In this document: piece after piece, positions 6,804 through 12,272 of the stretch
Numbering within the stretch: position 1 is the stretch's first letter
Layout of the letters: every line of letters begins with the position of its first letter
NCBI GenBank assembly: GCA_039820425.1
Contig: JBCBQD010000173.1
Span: 1-12,272, forward strand
From: SIO4C1 sp039820425
GTDB taxonomy: Bacteria; Cyanobacteriota; Cyanobacteriia; Phormidesmidales; Phormidesmidaceae
Reading direction: 5' to 3'
Length of the DNA stretch: 12,272 bases
Translations under genes and position numbers: made by a program
Notes under the pieces: generated by a model
The model's input: the letters and a program-made list of their open reading frames with translations, nothing else
Database searches by the model: none
What the model was told of the DNA's origin: nothing

Positions 6804-7292
6804 ATCGCACAGAAGCATTTTAAAAACCGGCAAATCAAAGCACCTCAGGTTCGTTTGATTGACCATGAAGGCACCAATCACGGCATCGTCGATACCCAAG
6901 AAGCGCTACAACTTGCACAAGACGCGGGGCTAGATTTAGTCCTGGTTTCGCAAAGTAAAGACGCACCTGTGGCCAAGGTTTTAGACTACGGCAAATTTAA
7001 ATATCAGCAAGAAAAACGCAATCGCCAAGCCTCCCACAAGACCAGCCTCAAAGAGGTGAAGCTGCGCCCCAATGTGGGGGATTCTGACTATAGGCGTCGC
7101 ATTAGTAATGCGATGGAATGGCTGGAAAAAGGGGACACCGTTCAATTTCGCATTCGCTTGCGGGGCCGAGAGCACCAGCATCGAGATCGCGCCGTTGAAC
7201 TGCTCAGCCAAATCGTTGAAGACCTCAAAGAATGCGGTAAGGTTCAGTCTTTTGACAGACGCGCCCTGGTGCTACAGGTGACTCCCGGATAA
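6804..7292 (+). CDS. infC: translation initiation factor IF-3, probable ATC start
   Basis: IF-3 binds the 30S subunit and monitors start-codon and initiator-tRNA pairing. From ATC 6804 the protein has 162 residues (E. coli 180). The N domain includes IKAPQVRLID (11-20) and the EALQLA helix. The family signature KVLDYGKFKYQQEK lies at 58-71, a basic linker follows, and the C domain contains KEVKLRP and RLRGREHQH. Starting at TTG 6855 would cut 17 residues that align with conserved N-terminal sequence, and that codon lacks a good ribosome site, whereas GGAGG stands nine bases before ATC. E. coli infC uses AUU and Myxococcus infC uses AUC; such codons let IF-3 repress its own synthesis. The sequence is divergent from usual cyanobacterial IF-3 (no MMML-type C-terminal block, ending RRALVLQVTPG), so a second paralogue elsewhere is possible. 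It stands alone, without rpmI or rplT, and ends in a strong terminator. Confidence 0.9.
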   Translation: MAQKHFKNRQIKAPQVRLIDHEGTNHGIVDTQEALQLAQDAGLDLVLVSQSKDAPVAKVLDYGKFKYQQEKRNRQASHKTSLKEVKLRPNVGDSDYRRRISNAMEWLEKGDTVQFRIRLRGREHQHRDRAVELLSQIVEDLKECGKVQSFDRRALVLQVTPG

Positions 7293-7334
7293 GGGGTCTA
7301 GTCGCAAACGTATTAACCGAATCATGAATGCTTG

Positions 7335-7369
7335 AGGGGTTTGGGATTTGCCAAACCCCTTTAATTTTT
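7335..7369 (+). terminator. intrinsic terminator of infC
   Basis: AGGGGTTTGG (7335-7344), a six-base loop GATTTG and the exact complement CCAAACCCCT (7351-7360) form a perfect ten-base-pair stem, followed by TTAATTTTT. It lies 42 bases after the infC stop. On the opposite strand there is no matching T-run, so it mainly serves infC. Confidence 0.93.
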
Positions 7370-7376
7370 GATGGGC

Positions 7377-7404
7377 TTAGATCAATGCCCTTAGATCAAT
7401 GCCC
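7377..7404. repeat. perfect 14-base tandem duplication over a stop codon
   Basis: TTAGATCAATGCCC occurs twice without a gap. On the minus strand one copy supplies the last codons and the TAA of the SDR gene; the second copy repeats Ala-Leu-Ile-stop just beyond it. The duplication does not change the protein and looks like recent slippage. Confidence 0.9.
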
Positions 7405-8233
7405 TGAATAACTGTGCCCAATCAATCTTTTCAGGGCGCTTCCCAGTATTGACAATCTCAAAAATCATATTCTCTGACTCAGGGTAGGCCAAACACACGA
7501 CACAGGCCGCCGCCACGTCAATACGACTGGTTTCACCATTGAGCTGATCCCCAGTGCCGAGGACGACTCCTCGTTTACCGTCGGTTTTGGCTTGGAGCAA
7601 GGTATTCAAGTCGTAGGACGTATAGGGTCCATCCACTAGCCGGGCGGGGCGGATGATCGTGTAGGGTAGCGCCGATTGCTGGATTGCTTGTTCTCCTTTT
7701 GCTTTAGCATCGAGCACGCCAAAGGCATTGAGCAGGTTAAACGGAAACTGCCCCTTGCGCTCTACGCCACAGGAAGACACAAACACAAAGCGCTGAAGGT
7801 TGGCTGGGGCAGCGTTGACTAGATTGGCAACCCCGACGGCATCGACCGCATTGGGGTTATTTTGCGATCGCTGCTCTCGATAGTCCGCATCTACGAAAAT
7901 CCGGCCCCAGCTGAGAGCCGCCTCAAGTGGATTTGTCTCAGGCAGGTCAAACTGCCACCGCTCAGAGGGAAACGCGGTCGTCCCGGTGCAGCAGATAATG
8001 GCATCCACATTCTGGATAGCCCCCGTCAACGTGGCAGGCTGGCGAATATCACCCGTAGCAATTTCGATGCGATCGCCAAACAGGCCCTGCGCTTTTTCTA
8101 TACTGCGTGATAGAGCCCTGACTTTGTAGGCTGACCCTAATAGCTTGGCCACCACAAGTTGCCCCACCCCCCCCGTCGCCCCAGCGACCAACACTCGATT
8201 AATCGGCTCACCTGTTGATTGACTGTCACCCAT
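7391..8233 (-). CDS. atypical SDR / NmrA-like NAD(P)-binding protein
   Basis: Protein of 280 residues with an N-terminal Rossmann motif VLVAGATGGVGQ (Gly18, Gly21, Gly24), the NAD(P) site of atypical short-chain dehydrogenases. Other family blocks are TGDIRQPATL (60-69), VDAIICCTG (76-84), RFVFVSSCGVER (148-159) and YTIIRPARLVDGP (191-203). The classical catalytic YxxxK is not present: after Ser153/Ser154 the sequence reads FGVLDAKAKGE, as in the TIC62, Ycf39 and At2g34460-like group of cyanobacteria and plastids, in which redox sensing or assembly roles are more usual than catalysis. The start is ATG 8233, with AAAGG about ten bases upstream. The gene is divergent from the HAD gene and convergent with infC. 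Exact role unknown. Confidence 0.9.
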   Translation of the reverse strand: MGDSQSTGEPINRVLVAGATGGVGQLVVAKLLGSAYKVRALSRSIEKAQGLFGDRIEIATGDIRQPATLTGAIQNVDAIICCTGTTAFPSERWQFDLPETNPLEAALSWGRIFVDADYREQRSQNNPNAVDAVGVANLVNAAPANLQRFVFVSSCGVERKGQFPFNLLNAFGVLDAKAKGEQAIQQSALPYTIIRPARLVDGPYTSYDLNTLLQAKTDGKRGVVLGTGDQLNGETSRIDVAAACVVCLAYPESENMIFEIVNTGKRPEKIDWAQLFRALI

Positions 8234-8267
8234 CGCCTACTGACCTTTGCACACTACCCCTTACCCT

Positions 8268-8301
8268 ATTACCTATCGCATAAAATTACCTATCGTATAA
8301 A
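8268..8301. repeat. 17-base imperfect tandem repeat in the divergent spacer
   Basis: ATTACCTATCGCATAAA is followed directly by ATTACCTATCGTATAAA, with 16 of 17 bases the same. It lies between the divergent SDR and HAD genes and could carry paired binding sites. TATAAA at 8296-8301 is also a possible -10 element for the rightward unit, though no convincing -35 box goes with it. Confidence 0.75.
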
Positions 8302-8309
8302 CAGGACGA

Positions 8310-8363
8310 ATGACATCTTCTACCACCGCTACTCCCCAACGCCTCCCTAATGTTGCAACCTGA
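8310..8363 (+). other. possible 17-codon leader ORF overlapping the HAD start
   Basis: ATG 8310 is preceded by AGGACGA and opens a frame of 17 codons (MTSSTTATPQRLPNVAT) ending at TGA 8361-8363. This is 14 bases inside the HAD gene, whose own ATG at 8350 has no visible Shine-Dalgarno. Translation of the short frame could deliver ribosomes to ATG 8350 by coupling. It may equally be chance, since short open frames are common. Confidence 0.25.
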
Positions 8364-9069
8364 TACCTTTGACTGGATTTTCTTTGACTGCTTTAACACC
8401 TTGATTGATGATTTTGACGAAACGGGTGACGAGTCAGGGCTGGCTCCGATGTACCATGTCCCCGTCAAAGCAGGGCTCTATGACACTCTGGAGGAATTTC
8501 GCCAGGATTATCATCGCTGGCGCAAGGCCCATCTATCAGGTAAGGCCAAAGAATATACCCTGCAAGAACGAATGCAGCATATTCTGGCAGCCTATCGCCC
8601 CCAGGCCGATCCTGAGTTGGTGCAACAAGTCATCCAGACGATGGCCACTCAATTTGCGACCGCGTATCCCAAAACCCTACGGCTGCCCACTGGCGTACAA
8701 GCTATGCTCGACTACTGGCATGGCAAGGTCCAAATGGGAGTCGTTTCTAATTATTTCCTGGCCGATTGGCCCGATAAATTTTTAACGGCATATGGGTTTC
8801 GGCCCTACTTTGATTTTGTGCTCGACAGTGCCGCCTGCGGCTGGCGGAAACCCGGCACTGAAATTTATCAGGCGGCCATCAAACTAGCAGATGTGCAAGA
8901 TTTCTCACGGGTTCTCTTTATTGGCGATCACCTTAGAAATGATGTCATGGCCCCCACCCAACTAGGCATGCAGGCAATTCACTTTGATCGCGCTGGCGAA
9001 CGCCCCAACGCCACCCCCACGCCGTCAGAGATTCCGTCTATTACCCATTGGGATCAGTTTAGGCTGTAG
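8350..9069 (+). CDS. HAD-superfamily hydrolase with a DxF motif I
   Basis: Predicted cytoplasmic hydrolase of 239 residues with the haloacid-dehalogenase fold. Motif I is FFDCFNTL with nucleophile Asp13; motif II is VVSN (Ser133); motif III is Lys167 in GWRKPG; motif IV is IGDHLRND (Asp193, Asp198). A helical cap domain spans about 20-110. The usual second Asp of DxD is Phe15, a position that is Asp in phosphatases but aromatic (DxY) in L-2-haloacid dehalogenases, so it may not be an ordinary phosphatase. ATG 8350 fits the start of the fold, but no ribosome site precedes it; a short upstream frame overlaps it. YchJ follows 19 bases after the stop, so the two are likely co-transcribed. Substrate unknown. 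Confidence 0.88.
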   Translation: MLQPDTFDWIFFDCFNTLIDDFDETGDESGLAPMYHVPVKAGLYDTLEEFRQDYHRWRKAHLSGKAKEYTLQERMQHILAAYRPQADPELVQQVIQTMATQFATAYPKTLRLPTGVQAMLDYWHGKVQMGVVSNYFLADWPDKFLTAYGFRPYFDFVLDSAACGWRKPGTEIYQAAIKLADVQDFSRVLFIGDHLRNDVMAPTQLGMQAIHFDRAGERPNATPTPSEIPSITHWDQFRL

Positions 9070-9088
9070 CAGCAAGAGGAAGGATGTG

Positions 9089-9580
9089 ATGGCGTTAGTA
9101 TCTAGAGACTTTCCAGGGGGCTGTCCCTGTCAGAGTCAACAACCCTATCGAGAGTGTTGTAAACCCTACCTATTAGGCCATACACCTGCACCGACGGCTG
9201 AGGTGCTGATGCGATCGCGATTTACCGCTTTTTGCAAGGGCAATCTCGACTATCTCATCGCCACCCATCATCCCTCAAAGCGTAAATTTGACGAGCGTTT
9301 GCAGCTACGCCAAACCATTAAAAATACCCGCTGGGTAAATCTCGTCATCGTCAGCACAAGCCAGGGACGTCCCCAGGATGACACCGGCACGGTAGAATTT
9401 GTCGCTGTTTATCGCGACCCCGAGCTGGGCCAGCTGCACGAACGTTCTCGGTTTGTCAAACCAGAAGGCCAATGGTTCTATCTAGACGGCAATCGGTTGC
9501 CACCGTGGCAGCCAAAACGCCATCAGCCCTGCTGGTGCGGCAGCGGAAAGAAATTTAAACAGTGCCACGCTGAGAAGTAA
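9089..9580 (+). CDS. YchJ/UPF0225-family SEC-C zinc-motif protein
   Basis: Soluble protein of 163 residues. An N-terminal SEC-C-type zinc motif has CPC at 12-14 and ECC at 22-24, and a second motif at the end has CWCGSGKKFKQCH (148-160; ligands Cys148, Cys150, Cys159, His160). Between them lies the YchJ middle domain of NTF2-like fold, starting EVLMRSRFTAFCKGNLDYL and including FVAVYRD and ERSRF. Function of the family is not established; SEC-C motifs in SecA bind zinc and SecB or ribosomes. The start is ATG 9089 with GAGGAAGG just upstream; a frame open further upstream would overlap the HAD gene and lacks family sequence. It sits 19 bases behind the HAD gene, suggesting one operon. Confidence 0.92.
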   Translation: MALVSRDFPGGCPCQSQQPYRECCKPYLLGHTPAPTAEVLMRSRFTAFCKGNLDYLIATHHPSKRKFDERLQLRQTIKNTRWVNLVIVSTSQGRPQDDTGTVEFVAVYRDPELGQLHERSRFVKPEGQWFYLDGNRLPPWQPKRHQPCWCGSGKKFKQCHAEK

Positions 9581-9697
9581 CCTTCTGGAAAAAATGGGCC
9601 GGACAGTGTAGATGCTCTGCAAAGCGGTGCATCAAAACGCTCTTGGCAAAAACATAAACACCCGCCTATAGAACGCCTATCCGCCCCAAGCACTCCC

Positions 9698-10548
9698 ATG
9701 AATCTGTATTTAAACCAATAGCCAGAGCAGTTGTGCTACTGGCTGTCGTCACCATCTCCAATGGCTGTATGATTCAAAAGTCCCAGGCATTATTGCCAGA
9801 GCCCTCGACAACTGTAACAGCACCACGACAGCTCCCTGACCCAGATACCCTCTTTGCAGCAGCCCTTCAGATTGCAGAGACTCTCCCTGATCCATATGGT
9901 AAGGCAGAGGCCCTATCAGCCATTGCCCTACTGCTAATGGATGCTGGCCACCCTGAACAAGCCGATGCGGTTTTCGCCGATGCTGTGGAGATCGCAGTTG
10001 CCTACGACAACCATAAGACTGAGCGCAGTGAGGCGGTTGCCCTTAACCTGGCAAAGGCTGGCAAATTTGATCAAGCTCTACAGCGGGCAGAGCAGATAAA
10101 TGTCACCGTCTTAAAGCCTAAAACCCAGGCCAGCATTGCAGTTGAGATGGCCGCAGCGGGTCAGGCACAGCCCGCTAAAGCACTCCTCATCAAGACTCTA
10201 GAACAAGCCCAATCACTCACAGGTAGCGATCAAAGCGTGGGTGGCTGCTATCTAGAAAAAGCAGACGCCCTTGGGGTCATCGCAGGTCATCTGGCCCAGG
10301 TCGGTGAATTCCAAACTGCGCTGACGGCAGCTGCACAAAGCCCGAACCGTAGTGATACCACTGGCGAAGTTTATCTTGATAATCGATCAGAGGCTTATAC
10401 CTAAATTATTCGCCAACTTGACGGTCTAGATGAGTTACAGACTGTTTATCAAGCCTTGCCCACCCCAGATACCGAGACGGGGGATTACTATAAAGCACAC
10501 GCTGCGATCTCAACCCTTGCCGCTCAACTTGAAAATACTTCCCTTTGA
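9698..10548 (+). pseudogene. broken TPR-like repeat lipoprotein gene (frameshift plus in-frame stop)
   Basis: The uninterrupted part runs from GTG 9733 to TAA 10402-10404 (223 residues), but sequence on both sides belongs to the same gene. Upstream, ATG 9698 gives MNLY; the frame used later gives KPIARAVVLLAVVTISNGC, together a good lipoprotein signal peptide ending in a lipobox Cys. One T lost from the TTT at 9709-9711 would explain the shift. Downstream of the TAA the same frame goes on for 47 codons (IIRQLDGLDELQTVYQALP...) to TGA 10546-10548, and CAA to TAA would explain the stop. The protein has at least four helical repeats of about 35 residues with an Ala-rich SAIA...AG..EQA pattern, as in TPR-like proteins. 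Sequencing error is an alternative for either lesion. No Shine-Dalgarno is seen before ATG 9698. Confidence 0.75.
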
Positions 10549-10558
10549 GAAAGACCTC

Positions 10559-11176
10559 TTACAGTTTTAGGTTTTGCTCCCAGGTGACCTGATTATAGGA
10601 ATTTTTCTGGCTGTCAGAGGTATAGCTCCGATGTTCGCGAACGCGGCTACCGGTGAGATTGATTCCCTGTGGACCCCCAATCATCTGCAAAATGTGATCG
10701 GGTTGTTGGCTGGGAAACCCATCGACCTCAATTTTAACAAACTCCCAAGGCACGAGCTCACGGGCCTTGTCATCAGGATTGCGATCAACATAGTTCATTT
10801 GAATTTTGCGAGTTTCCTGAACGGTGGGCACGTTGAAAGTCGCGGCAAACTGTTGATCGTCTACCTCAACTCGCTGAATCTCATAGTAAGTAGAGCTGCC
10901 GCAGGTGCCATAGCTAAATGTTTCAGAGCTGGCCTCGTCTAGTTTGACTAACATCCGGCAAACACCAATCTGCATAACAAAGTCATTGGGCAAAGTTGTC
11001 TCACCCCTAACCCGCAGCAGGTTAGGCTCTGGTTGAGTCGTGTCGACCTGCAAGGTTACCTCAATCGGATGAGTCGCATTGGGGAGGTCTTGAGCTTGGG
11101 GGCCTGATACCTGACTGTTGCAAGCGGAGAGCGCAAAGGGAACGAGACTTAGCGCAATGGCGGATCTGATTTTCAT
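10559..11176 (-). CDS. predicted lipoprotein of unknown function
   Basis: Protein of 205 residues with a lipoprotein signal: MKIRSA, a hydrophobic core, and lipobox ALSAC with Cys19. The mature part looks beta-rich and Ig-like (EVTLQVD, LLRVRGETTLPNDFVMQIGV, FAATFNVP) and has just two further cysteines, Cys73 and Cys92, which could form a disulfide outside the cytoplasm. The pattern RGETTLPNDF recalls the G.TNLPDG strands of beta-sandwich lipoproteins, but I do not recognise a named family. The start is ATG 11176; the nearest AGGAG is about 15 bases upstream, farther than usual. The gene converges on the broken lipoprotein gene with 10 bases between the stops. Extracytoplasmic location is well supported, function is not. 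Confidence 0.8.
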   Translation of the reverse strand: MKIRSAIALSLVPFALSACNSQVSGPQAQDLPNATHPIEVTLQVDTTQPEPNLLRVRGETTLPNDFVMQIGVCRMLVKLDEASSETFSYGTCGSSTYYEIQRVEVDDQQFAATFNVPTVQETRKIQMNYVDRNPDDKARELVPWEFVKIEVDGFPSQQPDHILQMIGGPQGINLTGSRVREHRSYTSDSQKNSYNQVTWEQNLKL

Positions 11177-11624
11177 AGGGTTGCCGAGTGATCTCCTGAG
11201 TCATCTACCGGGGGTGACATCCCCATAAAGAAAGTATTGCCGCTGGATTTTTCTAAGGCTTGCAACAATCTCAGCTTAAGCAGGGTGGGGTTGTCGTTAG
11301 CAAAAACAGTGATGCGCATCGCTCATAGATAGGAGGGCTCCCCTGTTACCAATCCAGGCAAATTAGCGGAGGTCTAAACCTACAAAGCCAGTTAGCCCGT
11401 GGATAGACCCACAAAAGAGGAGCGGTGGATTTGGGGTTGAACCAAAGGTGTTAACCACTCCAGGTGAAGACTGGCCATAGGCAACACTCAGCCAATGGAT
11501 ATTAGCCCGAGCGGCGAACCAGCCTGACCATTTTCAGTATTCCCACTCAGGTCAAGCAATTCCGAATATTAAGCAAATTCACACATCCAGACCTGTCGTT
11601 TGTCCTGGAGGCAACACCCAAGCT
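11177..11624. other. 448-base gene-free stretch with several small hairpins
   Basis: No supported gene, tRNA or known riboswitch core is visible here. Several short inverted repeats occur: GGGG (11211-11214) with CCCC (11221-11224); GTGG (11399-11402) with CCAC (11409-11412); and a nested pair, TTTGG (11430-11434) with CCAAA (11442-11446), inside GTGG (11425-11428) with CCAC (11455-11458). The region upstream of the lipoprotein gene should hold its promoter. A structured RNA at 11390-11470 is possible but weakly supported. Confidence 0.4.
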
Positions 11625-12272
11625 TTAAGCTAGATGGGGTTTTGATGACCCACTGCCAACTGCGACCAGTTCTCTAGGAGCGTCTACAGCAGCATCTACA
11701 GAAGCGTCTACAGCAGCATCTGCAGATTGCGGAGCGGGGGCTGTCTCTTGCCACGTAAACATGAAGGGAGTTGCGGGCAGCGTTGATTGACGGCGACCAT
11801 ACCGAGTTAGTAAGCGACGCAGGATCGGTCTGCAGATCGTCATGGTTAACTCTGGAAACCAGAGCGGGCTGAGCCCCTCACCCACCCCTAACGCTCGGGT
11901 CTCGCAGTAAGACCCATTGAAAATATCGCGAAACACGTAAAGCTGCTGACGTCTGATATCAAAAACCCAGTAGTCTGGGATGCCGGCTTCGGCATACTCA
12001 ATCGCTTTGAGATAGTTATCTAGCACTAAGTCACCCTCGGTGACCTCAATGATCAGGGCAATCTCTACCGGGGTAGGTGTGTGATGCTCATATCGCGCAT
12101 CCCCACCCAGGACAATGGCAATATCAGGCTTGGGCTCTGAGTCTGTGCCGAGCAAGACCGGCTGCTGCGATCGCACCAAGACACGACTCCCCAATTCATG
12201 CCTTAAGCCCAAGCTCAACTGCTGCACAACAGCCTGATATTGCCATTGTCCTGGGTGGGGATGCGCGATATG
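11625..12272 (-). CDS. Uma2-family (DUF820) putative endonuclease, 5' end missing or scrambled
   Basis: Uma2 proteins are abundant in cyanobacteria and have a PD-(D/E)xK nuclease-like core; their biological role is not settled. Counting from GTG 12227, the family blocks are EPKPDIAIV (Asp35), IALIIEVTEGDL (Glu61), YLKAIEYAEAGIPDYWVFD (Lys74) and the RQQLYVFRD strand. A C-terminal extension of about 40 residues is rich in Ala-Val-Asp-Ala repeats and not part of the core. The frame stays open to the window edge. HxAVVQQL-type sequence before Asp35 is expected in Uma2, and YQAVVQQL is seen, but residues further upstream are encoded by the inverted copy of 12089-12130 and do not look like Uma2. 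The start is therefore unknown; GTG 12227 would drop the N-terminal core strands. Confidence 0.85.
   Translation of the reverse strand, partial: HIAHPHPGQWQYQAVVQQLSLGLRHELGSRVLVRSQQPVLLGTDSEPKPDIAIVLGGDARYEHHTPTPVEIALIIEVTEGDLVLDNYLKAIEYAEAGIPDYWVFDIRRQQLYVFRDIFNGSYCETRALGVGEGLSPLWFPELTMTICRPILRRLLTRYGRRQSTLPATPFMFTWQETAPAPQSADAAVDASVDAAVDAPRELVAVGSGSSKPHLA
11680..11727. repeat. 24-base tandem repeat in the Uma2 C-terminal tail
   Basis: Two 24-base units beginning GCGTCTACAGCAGCATCT lie head to tail, with two mismatches. Each is itself made of two related 12-base halves. In the Uma2 frame they encode the repeated Ala-Val-Asp-Ala / Ser-Val-Asp-Ala tail. The length is a multiple of three, so unit changes would keep the frame. 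Confidence 0.85.
12089..12272. repeat. perfect inverted repeat of at least 42 bases ending at the window edge
   Basis: Bases 12089-12130 and 12231-12272 are exact reverse complements over 42 bases, separated by 100 bases. The match stops at the inner ends (12131 against 12230) and runs off the window at the outer end, so it may be longer. The left arm encodes the Uma2 core PDIAIVLGGDARY on the minus strand; the right arm encodes the same peptide on the plus strand. It is therefore a second, opposite copy of Uma2 coding sequence, either a real inverted duplication or a fold-back artefact at a sequence end. Confidence 0.95.

Noticed and set aside
6855..7292. TTG 6855 as the infC start, giving a 145-residue protein
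   Set aside because: It drops conserved N-domain residues, and the clear ribosome site GGAGG is matched to ATC 6804 instead.
11177..11624. RNase P RNA, tmRNA, SRP RNA or cobalamin riboswitch in the gene-free stretch
   Set aside because: None of their conserved core motifs could be found on either strand.

Overview
The window reads as chromosomal DNA from a cyanobacterium. The octamer GCGATCGC (HIP1, a cyanobacterial hallmark) occurs at least ten times in 12.3 kb, and the gene families fit: a Uma2-family protein, a TIC62/Ycf39-like SDR protein and cyanobacteria-style polypyrimidine intergenic DNA. Genus cannot be told from the sequence alone. No tRNA, rRNA, CRISPR array, transposase or phage gene is visible.

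Left third (1-4923): after the last 39 codons of a probable multi-spanning membrane protein comes a NitT/TauT-type ABC importer locus arranged around a divergent promoter. Leftward run the permease (845-1714) and then an isochorismatase-family cysteine hydrolase (182-775). Rightward run the ATPase (1836-2648), a D-2-hydroxyacid dehydrogenase (2656-3588, 7 bases later) and, after a 252-base spacer, the lipoprotein substrate-binding protein (3841-4923). Together they look like uptake of a small anionic or amide compound followed by hydrolysis and keto/hydroxy-acid redox. The substrate cannot be read from sequence. A pair of inverted 15-base elements flanks the divergent promoter region.

Middle (4927-7369): a membrane fatty-acid-desaturase-fold protein and a TRIC/YicG-type cation channel protein run leftward, probably as one unit. 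A translation initiation factor IF-3 gene (infC) runs rightward. It has no ATG, GTG or TTG upstream of its conserved N-terminus; the well-placed Shine-Dalgarno points to an ATC start, as in the known AUU/AUC-started infC genes. A strong intrinsic terminator follows.

Right (7391-12272): an atypical SDR protein (leftward) diverges from a HAD-like hydrolase plus YchJ/SEC-C protein pair (rightward). Next are a TPR-like lipoprotein gene broken by an apparent one-base deletion near its start and an in-frame TAA, a convergent small lipoprotein, 448 bases without a gene, and a Uma2-family gene that runs off the right edge.

The last 42 bases are a perfect inverted copy of 12089-12130 inside that same Uma2 gene. 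This is either a real inverted duplication or a fold-back (chimeric) sequence end, so the 5' end of that gene should not be trusted. I see no wholly new system. The most notable points are the ATC-started infC, the terminal inverted repeat, the split ABC/hydrolase/dehydrogenase locus and the double-lesion lipoprotein gene.
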